A stretch of 64,000 bases of DNA from Occultella kanbiaonis (GTDB lineage Bacteria > Actinomycetota > Actinomycetes > Actinomycetales > Beutenbergiaceae): assembly GCF_009708215.1 (NCBI RefSeq), contig NZ_CP046175.1, forward strand, positions 3,720,001-3,784,000. The letters run 5' to 3'. Positions within the stretch are counted from its first letter, which is position 1; each line of letters opens with the position of its first letter. The notes beneath the pieces were generated by a model, which was given only the letters and a program-made list of their open reading frames with translations, searched no databases and was not told the DNA's origin. The translations under genes were made by a program, and so were the position numbers. Of the stretch, positions 53,654-63,050 are shown piece by piece.

Positions 53654-55207
53654 CTACTCCTCGCAGACCGCTCGGACCTCGTCCCGGCTGGTGATCTCGC
53701 CGCTGGCGACCTTGCGCCGGACGACCTCGTACCGGTCGTCGGGGACCACCGGGACCTCCTCGCCGTCGGCGTCGACGACCTTGCCGCCCACCACCGAGTC
53801 CCCCTCTCGCAGCGACTGCAGGTCCACCTGCTTCAGCAGCCGCACCGAGGTACCGGCCACGAACACCGAGGAGTTGTCGGTGTTGCCGGCGCGGATGTGG
53901 TTGAAGACGATGTTCAGCAGCACGGCCATGAGCGCGGCGGAGCTGATCCCGGAGTGGAAGATGATCGTGAACCAGTCCGGGAACGCGTCGTAGAACGTCG
54001 GCTGGACCACGGGGATCAGGCCGAACGCCAGCGACACCGCGACGATGATCAGGTTCATGTTGTTCTCGTACCTGACCTTGGCCAGGGTTCGGATGCCCGC
54101 GGCGGCCACGGTCCCGAACAGCACCACGCCGGCCCCACCGAGCACCGGCGTGGGGATCGCCGCGACGACGCGACCCACCAGCGGGAACAGGCCGAGCACC
54201 ACCAGGATCACGCCGCCGGCGCTGACCACGAACCGGCTCTTCACACCGGTGATGGCGACCAGCCCCACGTTCTGTGCGAACGCCGTCTGCGGGAAGGAGT
54301 TGAACACCGGCGCGACGGCGGAGGAGAGCATGTCCGCGCGCAGGCCGTCAGCGATCCGGCGCGAGTTCACCTTGGTCTTGACGACCTCACCGACGGCGAG
54401 GATGTCCGCCGTCGTCTCGGTCATCGTCACGATGATCACGATGAACATCGAGACGATGGCGGCGACGTCGAACGTCGGCCAGCCGAACGCGAACGGCGTC
54501 GGGAACGCCACCACGGCGCCGTCGCCGACGCCGGAGAAGTCCGCCATGCCGAGCACCGCGGCCACGATGGTGCCGATCACGATCGCGAGCAGGATGGACA
54601 GGCGGGACAGCGTCGCGCTGTTGACCTTGGACAGGATCAGCACGATGGCCAGGGTCAGCCCGGCCAGGCCGATGTTGGCCATGCTGCCGTAGCCCTCGGC
54701 CTCTGCGTTGCCGCCCATCGCCCAGTTCGCGGCCACCGGCATCAGGGTCAGACCGATCGTGGTGATCACCACGCCGGTCACCACCGGTGGGAAGAATCTG
54801 ATGATCTGCGCGAAGAACGGTGCGATCAGCAGCCCGATGAGCGAGGCCACGAGCACGGCGCCGAACACGTCGCCGAGGCCACCTCCGCCGTCGAGGATCG
54901 CCAGCATGGTGGCCACGCCTGCGAACGAGACGCCTTGGACCAACGGGAGCTGGGACCCGAAGAACGGCAGCCCGAAGGACTGCAGGATCGTCGCCAGTCC
55001 GCCGATGAACAGGCAGGAGGCGATCAGCAGGCCGATCTCACCCGGCGCGAGCCCGGCGGCACCGCCCATGATCAGCGGCACGGCGATGATGCCGCCGTAC
55101 ATCGTGAGGACGTGCTGGAGACCGTAGGCGAACGAGGCGCCGATCGAGAGGCGCTCGTCCTCCGGCCTCGTGGGCTTGGTCCTTGTGTCTGGTGCTGCCT
55201 CCGCCAT
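53654..55207 (-). CDS. NCS2 family purine (xanthine/urate) permease
   Basis: 517 aa from the ATG at 55207 (AAGGAG 12 bases upstream). Fourteen-helix nucleobase:cation symporter-2. Signatures: SFAYGLQHVLTMYGGIIAVPLIMGGAAGL, GLPFFGSQLPLVQGVSFAGVATML, MTETTADILAVGEVV, NSFPQTAFAQNVGLVAITGVKSRFVV (the QN-G NCS2 motif) and GGAGVVLFGTVAAAGIRTL. The context suggests xanthine or urate uptake; uracil cannot be excluded. C-terminal 60 residues form a cytosolic tail. No TTCC-N7-GGAA site was found before it. Confidence 0.9.
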   Translation of the reverse strand: MAEAAPDTRTKPTRPEDERLSIGASFAYGLQHVLTMYGGIIAVPLIMGGAAGLAPGEIGLLIASCLFIGGLATILQSFGLPFFGSQLPLVQGVSFAGVATMLAILDGGGGLGDVFGAVLVASLIGLLIAPFFAQIIRFFPPVVTGVVITTIGLTLMPVAANWAMGGNAEAEGYGSMANIGLAGLTLAIVLILSKVNSATLSRLSILLAIVIGTIVAAVLGMADFSGVGDGAVVAFPTPFAFGWPTFDVAAIVSMFIVIIVTMTETTADILAVGEVVKTKVNSRRIADGLRADMLSSAVAPVFNSFPQTAFAQNVGLVAITGVKSRFVVSAGGVILVVLGLFPLVGRVVAAIPTPVLGGAGVVLFGTVAAAGIRTLAKVRYENNMNLIIVAVSLAFGLIPVVQPTFYDAFPDWFTIIFHSGISSAALMAVLLNIVFNHIRAGNTDNSSVFVAGTSVRLLKQVDLQSLREGDSVVGGKVVDADGEEVPVVPDDRYEVVRRKVASGEITSRDEVRAVCEE

Positions 55208-55329
55208 GGCGGTCACTCTCCTTTGAGTCTGGTCGGCCCGGGCTGCAATCCTCGGACGACGTCGGGCCTCTGGTCCGGTGGGACCGATGCGGCTGTGGTT
55301 CGTCAGTTCCGGCGGACTACGCTCGCCGG

Positions 55330-55920
55330 GTGGACGTGTGTGGTGTGGTGCTCGCGGCCGGGGCCGGGAGCCGGCTCGGCCTGGGCACGAAGGCACTGTT
55401 GCGGTTTCGGGGTACGTCCCTGGTCGAGCACGTCGTCGGTGCGCTCCGGGCCGGTGGCTGTGCCCGGGTGGTCGTGGTGCTCGGCGCGGAGGCGGACCGG
55501 GTCCGTTCGGGTACCGAGCTCGGCGACGCCCAGGTGGTGGTGAACGCCGACTGGGCGAGCGGCCTGGCATCCTCGTTCCGGGCCGGGGTGGCGGCCGCAC
55601 GGGCCGCCGGGCCGGTTCCGGTCCTGATCGCCCTCGTCGACCAGCCCGGCGTCAGCGGCGAGCTCGTGGCCCACCTGCTGGCCGAGCACCGGGCGGGAAC
55701 GGTCACCGCGGCCCGGTTCGGGCCGGACGCGCGGCCGGGGCACCCGATGGTCTTCGACGCCGACGTCGCCGCCGCGGCGGCCGCTTCGGCAACCGGCGAC
55801 GAGGGTGCCCGGCGCTACTTGCGCGCCAACTCCGAGGTGCTGCGCCCGGTGGACTGCACCGGGCTCGGCGCAGCGGAGGACGTCGACGTCGCCGGCGACC
55901 TGCACCGACTCCGGTCCTGA
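55330..55920 (+). CDS. MocA/MobA-like nucleotidyltransferase
   Basis: 196 aa. NTP-transferase fold: GVVLAAGAGSRLGLGTKALLRFRGTSLVEHVVGALRAGG (nucleotide loop), NADWASGLASSFRAGVAAAR, and LIALVDQPGVSGELVAHLL with the metal Asp. MocA adds CMP to the molybdenum cofactor for xanthine-dehydrogenase-type enzymes; placement between a purine permease and uricase supports that, although no dehydrogenase is in the window. GTG start with TACGCT six bases upstream (leaderless). Confidence 0.85.
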   Translation: MDVCGVVLAAGAGSRLGLGTKALLRFRGTSLVEHVVGALRAGGCARVVVVLGAEADRVRSGTELGDAQVVVNADWASGLASSFRAGVAAARAAGPVPVLIALVDQPGVSGELVAHLLAEHRAGTVTAARFGPDARPGHPMVFDADVAAAAAASATGDEGARRYLRANSEVLRPVDCTGLGAAEDVDVAGDLHRLRS

Positions 55921-55943
55921 CCAGCGCACCGTCGCTGCCCCGA

Positions 55944-56855
55944 TCAGCAGAAGCCGGTGACGGAGGCCCAGGCGCGCGGCTCCGGCGTGGCGTCCTTGCG
56001 CTGCACGGTGGCCTCGATCAGCCCGTACGGGCGGTCCGCCGCGAAGAAGACGACGTTCGGGTTGTCCTGACCGAACGGGCTCAGGTCCACCAGGAAGTGG
56101 TGCTTGTTCGGCATCGAGAACTTGATCTCGGCGATCTCCGGGTGCGCCTCGAGGACCGCGATGCCCATCTGGTACAGGGTCTGCTGCAGCGCGTAGGAGT
56201 GCTGGGTGGCGAACTGCTCCAGCATGAGCCGGCGAACGTCGTCGAACACCGCGTCGAAGTCCAGGTCGGAACGGGTGTAGCGCCACCGGGCCTTGACGTC
56301 GGTGGCCAGGATCCGGTCCGTGGCCTCGGCGAGCGTCGTGTACTTGTCGCGGGTGAAGCCCACGAACTCCGACGCGGTCGACTTCAGCACGGTGAGATCC
56401 TGCAGGCCCGCCACGACGAACACGTCGTCGCCGTCGCGCTGGACGACGGCGGTGCGCACCTCGGTGCCGCTCCTGACGAACGAGTGGTCGTGCTCGCCGG
56501 CACCGGTGGGGATCCTGACCCAGGAGTACTTCTCGATCTCCCAGCGACCGCCGGAGATCCAGTCGTAACTGGACGTGAAGTGCTCCCCCAGCCGGAGCGC
56601 GAACTCCTCCGGGGTGCCGACGCCGTCCCGGGCCAGGGAGTACACGGTGTTCTTCTGGCTGTCGGTGGCGACGCAGTGCGCGTTGTCGCCGTCGGTGTGG
56701 ATCGCATCCAGGTCGCCGCGCAGCTGTGATGAGACGTTGAAGTCGGTGATCTCGTGGCGTGGCGTCTCCCGCTCGATCCGGACGAGGCGAACCTCGGCCT
56801 TGCCGTACTGGTTCTCGCCCAGGACGGCGATGTCGCTGGTGGTGTTGTCGGGCAT
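55944..56855 (-). CDS. Urate oxidase (factor-independent urate hydroxylase)
   Basis: 303 aa. Two-domain tunnelling fold uricase: IAVLGENQYGKAEVRLVRIERE, HCVATDSQKNTVYSLARDGVGTPEEFALRLGEHF, RDKYTTLAEATDRILATDVKARWRYTRSDLDFDAVFDDVRRLMLEQF, EIKFSMPNKHHFLVDL and NPNVVFFAADRPYGLIEATV are the standard motifs. Oxidises urate to 5-hydroxyisourate with O2 and no cofactor. The ATG follows the hydroxyisourate-hydrolase stop by one base. Last of uraD-hiuH-uricase. Confidence 0.95.
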   Translation of the reverse strand: MPDNTTSDIAVLGENQYGKAEVRLVRIERETPRHEITDFNVSSQLRGDLDAIHTDGDNAHCVATDSQKNTVYSLARDGVGTPEEFALRLGEHFTSSYDWISGGRWEIEKYSWVRIPTGAGEHDHSFVRSGTEVRTAVVQRDGDDVFVVAGLQDLTVLKSTASEFVGFTRDKYTTLAEATDRILATDVKARWRYTRSDLDFDAVFDDVRRLMLEQFATQHSYALQQTLYQMGIAVLEAHPEIAEIKFSMPNKHHFLVDLSPFGQDNPNVVFFAADRPYGLIEATVQRKDATPEPRAWASVTGFC

Positions 56856-56856
56856 G

Positions 56857-57207
56857 TCAGCTCCCTCTGTAGGTGGAGTAGGCGAACGGACTCAGCAGCA
56901 CCGGTACGTGGTAATGCTGGTTCGGCTGATCTGTCACTGCCACCCGGAAGGACACGGTGACCTCCGGGTAGAACGTGTCGACACCCCGGGCGTCGAAGTA
57001 GGCACCGGTGGCGAAGGTCAGCCGGTAGGTGCCCCCGGGCAGCGCTTCGGGCCCGAGGTCGGCGATGCGGCCGTCGTCGTCGGTGGTCCCGGTGGCGACC
57101 TCGGCCCAGCCGGAGCCGCCGGAGACGGCGCCCTCGAGGACGACGGCGATCCCGGCGGCGGGGCGACCGGCGGATGCGTCCAGGACGTGGGTGGTGACGT
57201 GGGACAT
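56857..57207 (-). CDS. 5-hydroxyisourate hydrolase
   Basis: 116 aa transthyretin-like protein. THVLDASAGRPAAGIAVVLEG at the start, FYPEVTVSFRV in the middle and the diagnostic C-terminal HYHVPVLLSPFAYSTYRGS tetrapeptide that separates HIU hydrolases from transthyretins. Hydrolyses 5-hydroxyisourate to OHCU. Stop and start overlap with neighbours by one base, so it is translated within the uraD-hiuH-uricase unit. Confidence 0.96.
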   Translation of the reverse strand: MSHVTTHVLDASAGRPAAGIAVVLEGAVSGGSGWAEVATGTTDDDGRIADLGPEALPGGTYRLTFATGAYFDARGVDTFYPEVTVSFRVAVTDQPNQHYHVPVLLSPFAYSTYRGS

Positions 57208-57707
57208 CAGTTCGTTCCTTCCAGGACGGACTCGAGGCGGAGCACGGCGATCTCGCGCAGTTGCGACGCGGCGATCCGGCGCTCCTGATCGGGCGTATGG
57301 GTGAGCCGCTCGTCGAGGGCGGCGAGGATCTGCGCGGCGCTGCGGCCGGCCGCCCGGATCAGGAACACGTGCCCGAACCGCTCCTCGTAGGCGGCGTTAC
57401 CGGCACGCAGCCGCTCCTGCACCTCGGCATCGGCATCGATGCCGGACTGCTCACGACGTGACATCGCCGCGTCGGCGGCGCCACCGTCGGCGCGCTCACC
57501 GATCCGCGGGTGGCGGGCCAGGGCGGCATCGATCTCCGCATCGGTCCAGGGCTCCGCCGCGGTGCGAGCAGCGGCCAGCGCCTCGGCCACCGTCGCGAAC
57601 GGCAGCGCGTCGGCGACGGCCCGGGCCCACCGGTCCACGTCCGCGCAGCTGCGCAGCACCGCAAGGGCGTCCTCCCTCGGTGCGGTGTTGAACTCGGCCA
57701 GCCTCAT
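57207..57707 (-). CDS. uraD: OHCU decarboxylase
   Basis: 166 aa. 2-oxo-4-hydroxy-4-carboxy-5-ureidoimidazoline decarboxylase giving S-allantoin. All-helical: FNTAPREDALAVLRSCADVDRWARAVADALPF, DAEIDAALARHPRIGERA with the catalytic His (HPRIG), SRREQSGI and AYEERFGHVFLIRAAGRSAAQILAAL. First gene of its operon; the inferred operator TTCCGTATGTCGGAA lies 29 bases upstream. Confidence 0.95.
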   Translation of the reverse strand: MRLAEFNTAPREDALAVLRSCADVDRWARAVADALPFATVAEALAAARTAAEPWTDAEIDAALARHPRIGERADGGAADAAMSRREQSGIDADAEVQERLRAGNAAYEERFGHVFLIRAAGRSAAQILAALDERLTHTPDQERRIAASQLREIAVLRLESVLEGTN

Positions 57708-57735
57708 CGCTCGGTGCCTTCGCCTTCCGCTTGAC

Positions 57736-57750
57736 TTCCGTATGTCGGAA
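57736..57750 (-). promoter_or_regulatory. Inferred IclR-type operator before uraD
   Basis: TTCCGTATGTCGGAA (arms TTCCG/CGGAA). A further, looser repeat TAACTT/AAGTTA spans 57753-57775 next to it, so two dimers could bind side by side. Confidence 0.75.
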
Positions 57751-57822
57751 TCTAACTTCTGCTAATCGCAAGTTACTCGGACGATCCGATGGGTGTCAAG
57801 AGAACCATCGCGTCGACATGGC

Positions 57823-57855
57823 GGCGGGCAGACACCCTGAGGGTGCCTGCCCGCC
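57823..57855 (-). terminator. Terminator after the peroxiredoxin gene
   Basis: Fifteen-bp stem with one mismatch (57823-57837 with 57841-57855) and a 3-base loop, 16 bases after the peroxiredoxin stop codon. Confidence 0.75.
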
Positions 57856-57870
57856 GTCGTCCTCACCCGC

Positions 57871-58347
57871 CTAGGCCACACCCAGCTCCTCGCGCAGGGC
57901 GCGCACGTGCCCCTGGGCGGCCACGTCGTAGGCGACCGAGGCCAGCGTGCCGTCGGGCGCCACCACGAACGTGGACCTATGCACGGAGTCGAACGTCCGG
58001 TCGCCGAAGGTGACCGGACCCCACGTGCCGTAGGCCTCGGCGACCGAGTGGTCGAGGTCCGAGGCGAGCGGGAAGGTGAGGTGCTGCTCGGTTGCGAACG
58101 TCTGCAGGTCGGCGACCGGATCGGCCGAGAGGCCCACGACGGCGTAGCCGGCGCCCTGCAGCGAGGCCAGGGCATCGCGGAAGTCGCAGGCCTCGGTGGT
58201 GCACCCGGGGGTGCTCGCCTTCGGGTAGAAGTACACGATCACACCGTTGGTGGCACCGTCCCTGAGATCGGCGAGGGTGGCCTTCTCCCCGTTGGCGGTC
58301 GGCAGGCTGAAGTCGGGGGCGGTGTCCCCCACGTCGAGTCGGCTCAT
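57871..58347 (-). CDS. Peroxiredoxin (BCP/PrxQ type)
   Basis: 158 aa. Thiol peroxidase of the BCP/PrxQ group: VGDTAPDFSLPTANGEKATLADLRD, YFYPKASTPGCTTEACDFRDAL with peroxidatic Cys and a second Cys five residues on, and DSVHRSTFVVAPDGTLASV. It reduces H2O2 and organic peroxides with thioredoxin-like donors. Uricase produces H2O2 next door, which may explain the location, but it has its own transcription unit following malate synthase by 18 bases on the same strand. Confidence 0.92.
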   Translation of the reverse strand: MSRLDVGDTAPDFSLPTANGEKATLADLRDGATNGVIVYFYPKASTPGCTTEACDFRDALASLQGAGYAVVGLSADPVADLQTFATEQHLTFPLASDLDHSVAEAYGTWGPVTFGDRTFDSVHRSTFVVAPDGTLASVAYDVAAQGHVRALREELGVA

Positions 58348-58365
58348 CGGATCGGCTCAGTCCTC

Positions 58366-59952
<1,587 letters not shown>

Positions 59953-60035
59953 GGGAGGACTCCTTCTTCGGGCGTGGCCTGGCAGCCGGTTCGAGCATGC
60001 CAAGGCCGGCAAGGTGTGGCAATCGGTCAAGACAC

Positions 60036-60050
60036 TTCCGCTGTGCGGAA
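60036..60050 (-). promoter_or_regulatory. Inferred IclR-type operator before malate synthase
   Basis: TTCCGCTGTGCGGAA, perfect arms TTCCGC/GCGGAA around TGT. The remaining intergenic DNA to 60150 shows no other clear element. Confidence 0.75.
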
Positions 60051-60152
60051 TTGTGATTCCTTTGGATGATACCAGCGGGTTGCTGCCGCAGGACGGCACG
60101 TCCCATGCGCAATCTCTTGCCCTCCCCGCCCCCGGACGCGGAGGATGGCCGG

Positions 60153-60317
60153 ATGGATCCCGCGGACTTCCCCACCGGTCTCGTCGCCGATCTCCACGCC
60201 CCGCTCCGCTCGGTCATACGGGCCGCCGAGCCCCGCCGATACCACTCGACCTCCCTGGCCGGACCGACGTTCGACCCGCGCCCCGACGGCGGGACGGCGG
60301 GGCGGGCGAGCCGATGA
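60153..60317 (+). CDS. Possible small gene before the oxidoreductase
   Basis: 54 codons (MDPADFPTGLVADLHAPLRSV...) with GAGG eight bases upstream; its TGA overlaps the ATG of the next gene (ATGA). No family recognised. The coupling is suggestive, but high GC makes such frames common, so treat as tentative. Confidence 0.35.
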   Translation: MDPADFPTGLVADLHAPLRSVIRAAEPRRYHSTSLAGPTFDPRPDGGTAGRASR

Positions 60318-61273
60318 GGGCCGTCCGATACGACCGATACGGGCCACCGGAGGTGCTCCGGCTCGAGGAGGTGCCGGTGCCCGTCCCCGGGCCGAGGCAG
60401 GTGCTCGTGCGCGTGGCCGCGACGTCCATCAACCTCTCGGACTGGGAGTGTCTGCGCGGTCGGCCCGCCTACGCCCGCACCAGTGGGGTGCTCCGACCCG
60501 AACGGGCACCGGTGCTTGGTTCGGACATCGCCGGATGGGTCGAGGCCGTGGGCGCGGAGGTCACCCGGTTCCGCCCCGGGGACGAGGTGTACGGGGACAA
60601 CCTCTTCGCCAAGGGTGGCTTCGCCGAGTACGCCGTGGCACCGGAACGGGTCCTGACCCACAAGCCCGCCGAACTGACCTTCGCCGAAGCCTCGACCCTG
60701 CCCCAGGCCGGGGCGATCGCCCTGCACGTGACGTCCGGCATCCGTCCCGGGGACCGGCTCCTGATCAACGGCGCCGGCGGCGGCTCGGGAATGTTCGCGA
60801 TCCCGCTCGCGGTCGCGGCGGGAGCCCACGTGACCGGGGTGGACAATGCCGGCAAGCTCGACTTCATGCGCTCCCTCGGGGCGAACGAGGTGATCGACCA
60901 CCGGACCCAGGACTTCACCCGGACCGGGCCCTACGACGTCATCGTCGACCTGGTCGCCCACCGGTCGCCGTTCGCGTACCGGCGCGCCCTGGCCAGGGGT
61001 GGGCGTTACGGGCTGGTCGGCGGCGGGGTACCGACCATGCTCGGGGTGGCGACGGTCGGTGCGCTCGCGGGTCTGGTCACCGGCCGGCGGCTCGGGATCA
61101 TGGCCGTGCAGTCCGGGCCGCCGTTCTTCGCGCCGCTGACGCAGCGGTGCATCGACGGAGAGGTCACGATCAGGATCGACCGCACCTTTCCGTTGGTGGA
61201 CGTCGCCGAGGCTCTGACGTACGTCGGCAAGGGGCGCGCCCTGGGCAAGGTGGTGGTGGAGGTCGCCTCCTGA
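60314..61273 (+). CDS. MDR-type NAD(P)-dependent oxidoreductase (quinone reductase-like)
   Basis: 319 aa. Zinc-free medium-chain reductase: MRAVRYDRYGPPEVLRLEEVPVPVPGPRQVLVRVAATSINLSDWE, PVLGSDIAGWVEAVGAEVTRFRPGDEVYG, GGFAEYAVAPE, LPQAGAIALHVT, coenzyme loop LLINGAGGGSGMFAIPLAVAAGAHVTGV and a C-terminal GKALGKVVV-like tail. Members reduce quinones or enones with NADPH. No Cys/His zinc ligands. Not obviously part of purine catabolism. Confidence 0.88.
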   Translation: MRAVRYDRYGPPEVLRLEEVPVPVPGPRQVLVRVAATSINLSDWECLRGRPAYARTSGVLRPERAPVLGSDIAGWVEAVGAEVTRFRPGDEVYGDNLFAKGGFAEYAVAPERVLTHKPAELTFAEASTLPQAGAIALHVTSGIRPGDRLLINGAGGGSGMFAIPLAVAAGAHVTGVDNAGKLDFMRSLGANEVIDHRTQDFTRTGPYDVIVDLVAHRSPFAYRRALARGGRYGLVGGGVPTMLGVATVGALAGLVTGRRLGIMAVQSGPPFFAPLTQRCIDGEVTIRIDRTFPLVDVAEALTYVGKGRALGKVVVEVAS

Positions 61274-61316
61274 GACGCCGGGCAAGGCGCGCGGCGATAC
61301 GATCGGGGCTTGGTCC

Positions 61317-62798
61317 ATGGCGCTCGACGTGACGAGGTCCTCCGTGCAACGAGACCAGTATCCTTCGGCCCGGTCGGTGCCTCATGTCGAGCGCCCCGGA
61401 CGGGCGGTGGCCTCGCCGGTGCACGCGCCTGCACCGGACCGGCGACTGCTCCACGATTCTGCTCTCGCGTGGCAGCGGGAGGTTGGCAACGGTGCGGTGA
61501 GCCGGCTCGCCGGCGGCGTGCCGATCGTGGTGCAGCGAGATGTGCTCATCGGCGACGAGACCCTCCCGAAGGGTGCGATCGTCACGGCACTGAAGGGCCG
61601 GCCCGAATGGCGGGCGCTCGGCGGGCTCGCGGCGATGGAGGACGTCATCCGGCTGGTCGAGGCTCAGGTCGCTGACTTCGAGGACGGAGGCTTCTTCGAG
61701 GACTGGTCCGTGGTGATCAAGGGGCTCCGCTTCTTCGCGGTAGGTACAGACGTCTTCGAGACCCGGCTGGAGGCCCGCGACTCGCTGACGAAGCACGACC
61801 CCACGTTCGCGACGGTGACGCCGGAGGTCTCAAGAGCCCTGGAGTCCTGGCTGATCGAACACCGCGCGTTCAAGGACTGGGCCGAAGCCACTGCCGCACT
61901 GCCACGACCCGAACCGATACCGCAGGACGCGGCGAAGTTCGTCAAGATCGGGGAGCGGCAGTACACACTCGTCGGCACGATGCACACCTCCACCGCCCCG
62001 GACCTGTCCGGCGCCGTACCAGCGCAGAACCTGACGAACGCAGATCTGATCCTGGAGTACCCGCCCCTCGTCGAGCACGCCCGGGAATACACGGCCAAGG
62101 ACATCGCGAAGGTCCACGACAAGACGCAGACGGCCCTCGCGGCGCAGGCACCGTACCGCCCGACCATGACGGTCATCGGTGCGGACGGGCGGAAGTTGCA
62201 GATCGCACCGGGCGAGCACATGTCGCTGTCCATCCGGAACAAGCGGTCCGACGATTTCGTCATCGAGACGGTGGATATCGATGCTGGCGCGGTCCGCAAG
62301 GAAGTGGCCGGTTACCTGAGCGCATGCACCGGGAAGGATGACCTGCCCGGGGTGCTGATGGAGCCACTGGGCACCTGGGTCGGGTACCGGGACAAGACCG
62401 ACCTCCAGGGCGTCCTCGGAAAGACCGCAGAGCGGGTCCGCGCACTCTCCCGCGACCGCGACGAATCCACGATCGCGCTGATCCATCAGCATGTGCTCGG
62501 GGTCCTGGACCGCAATCTCGCGACCGTCGCCAAGGACTTTCCGAAGGACCTACCGGACTACACGGCGGCCCAGCGCACGCAGGCCCGGAACTCCGAACTC
62601 GTCAGCGCCGCGCTCGATGCGGTCTGCAACCTGCTTCTGTTCACCCAGACCCTGGCGAGCAGGAAGCCGAACGTCGTCGTCGCGTTCGGCGACGAACACG
62701 TCAGACCTCTCACGGCCCTACTCGAGCAGGTGGTCCGCGACCTGCGCGCCCAGGAGCAGAAGGGTGACCCCGCGGAGCAGAAGCGGGAGGGCGATTGA
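61317..62798 (+). CDS. Orphan protein: injection-system-cargo-like N terminus and TraB/TIKI-like domain
   Basis: 493 aa. The N terminus ends in LAWQREVGNGAVSRLAGG then VVQRD (residues 50-75), close to the L-QR-x-G-N-x-A-V...VQR motif seen at the start of many actinobacterial DUF4157 and extracellular contractile injection system (eCIS)-associated proteins. From about 205 the pattern is like TraB/TIKI/GumN hydrolases: YTLVGTMHTSTAPDL (GxxH at 220-223), LILEYPP (Glu247), AQARNSELVSAALD (Arg-Asn 424-425) and NVVVAFGDEHVRPLTALL (GxxH at 458-461). No signal peptide or membrane helix. TACGAT lies 14 bases before the ATG. No injection-system structural genes are in the window. Function unknown; assignment by eye. 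Confidence 0.6.
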   Translation: MALDVTRSSVQRDQYPSARSVPHVERPGRAVASPVHAPAPDRRLLHDSALAWQREVGNGAVSRLAGGVPIVVQRDVLIGDETLPKGAIVTALKGRPEWRALGGLAAMEDVIRLVEAQVADFEDGGFFEDWSVVIKGLRFFAVGTDVFETRLEARDSLTKHDPTFATVTPEVSRALESWLIEHRAFKDWAEATAALPRPEPIPQDAAKFVKIGERQYTLVGTMHTSTAPDLSGAVPAQNLTNADLILEYPPLVEHAREYTAKDIAKVHDKTQTALAAQAPYRPTMTVIGADGRKLQIAPGEHMSLSIRNKRSDDFVIETVDIDAGAVRKEVAGYLSACTGKDDLPGVLMEPLGTWVGYRDKTDLQGVLGKTAERVRALSRDRDESTIALIHQHVLGVLDRNLATVAKDFPKDLPDYTAAQRTQARNSELVSAALDAVCNLLLFTQTLASRKPNVVVAFGDEHVRPLTALLEQVVRDLRAQEQKGDPAEQKREGD

Positions 62799-63050
62799 TC
62801 GGGCAGAGATCCGCGCTCGTCGGCCCCGACGCCGGCCTGAGCCGGCGGGTGGCGTCCCATCGCGAGCGGATGAGCTGCCAGACCCTTGACCGGGGGCGAC
62901 CCGCCGCTGGTAGCCTTCCGGGCACCGGCGACGACACCCGAGTGGACCGCTCGCCGCCGGTTCCTGGATCAGCAGACAGGACCTCACTGAGCTGGCGGCA
63001 TGGTCGCCGCCCGTGACCGCGCCGTTCGTCAGAACCGAAAGGCGATCCCC

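Noticed and set aside
62799-63050. Possible small gene between the orphan effector-like gene and the deaminase
   Set aside because: The only frame is Arg/Ser-rich with no ribosome site; nothing else recognisable in this 250-bp gap.
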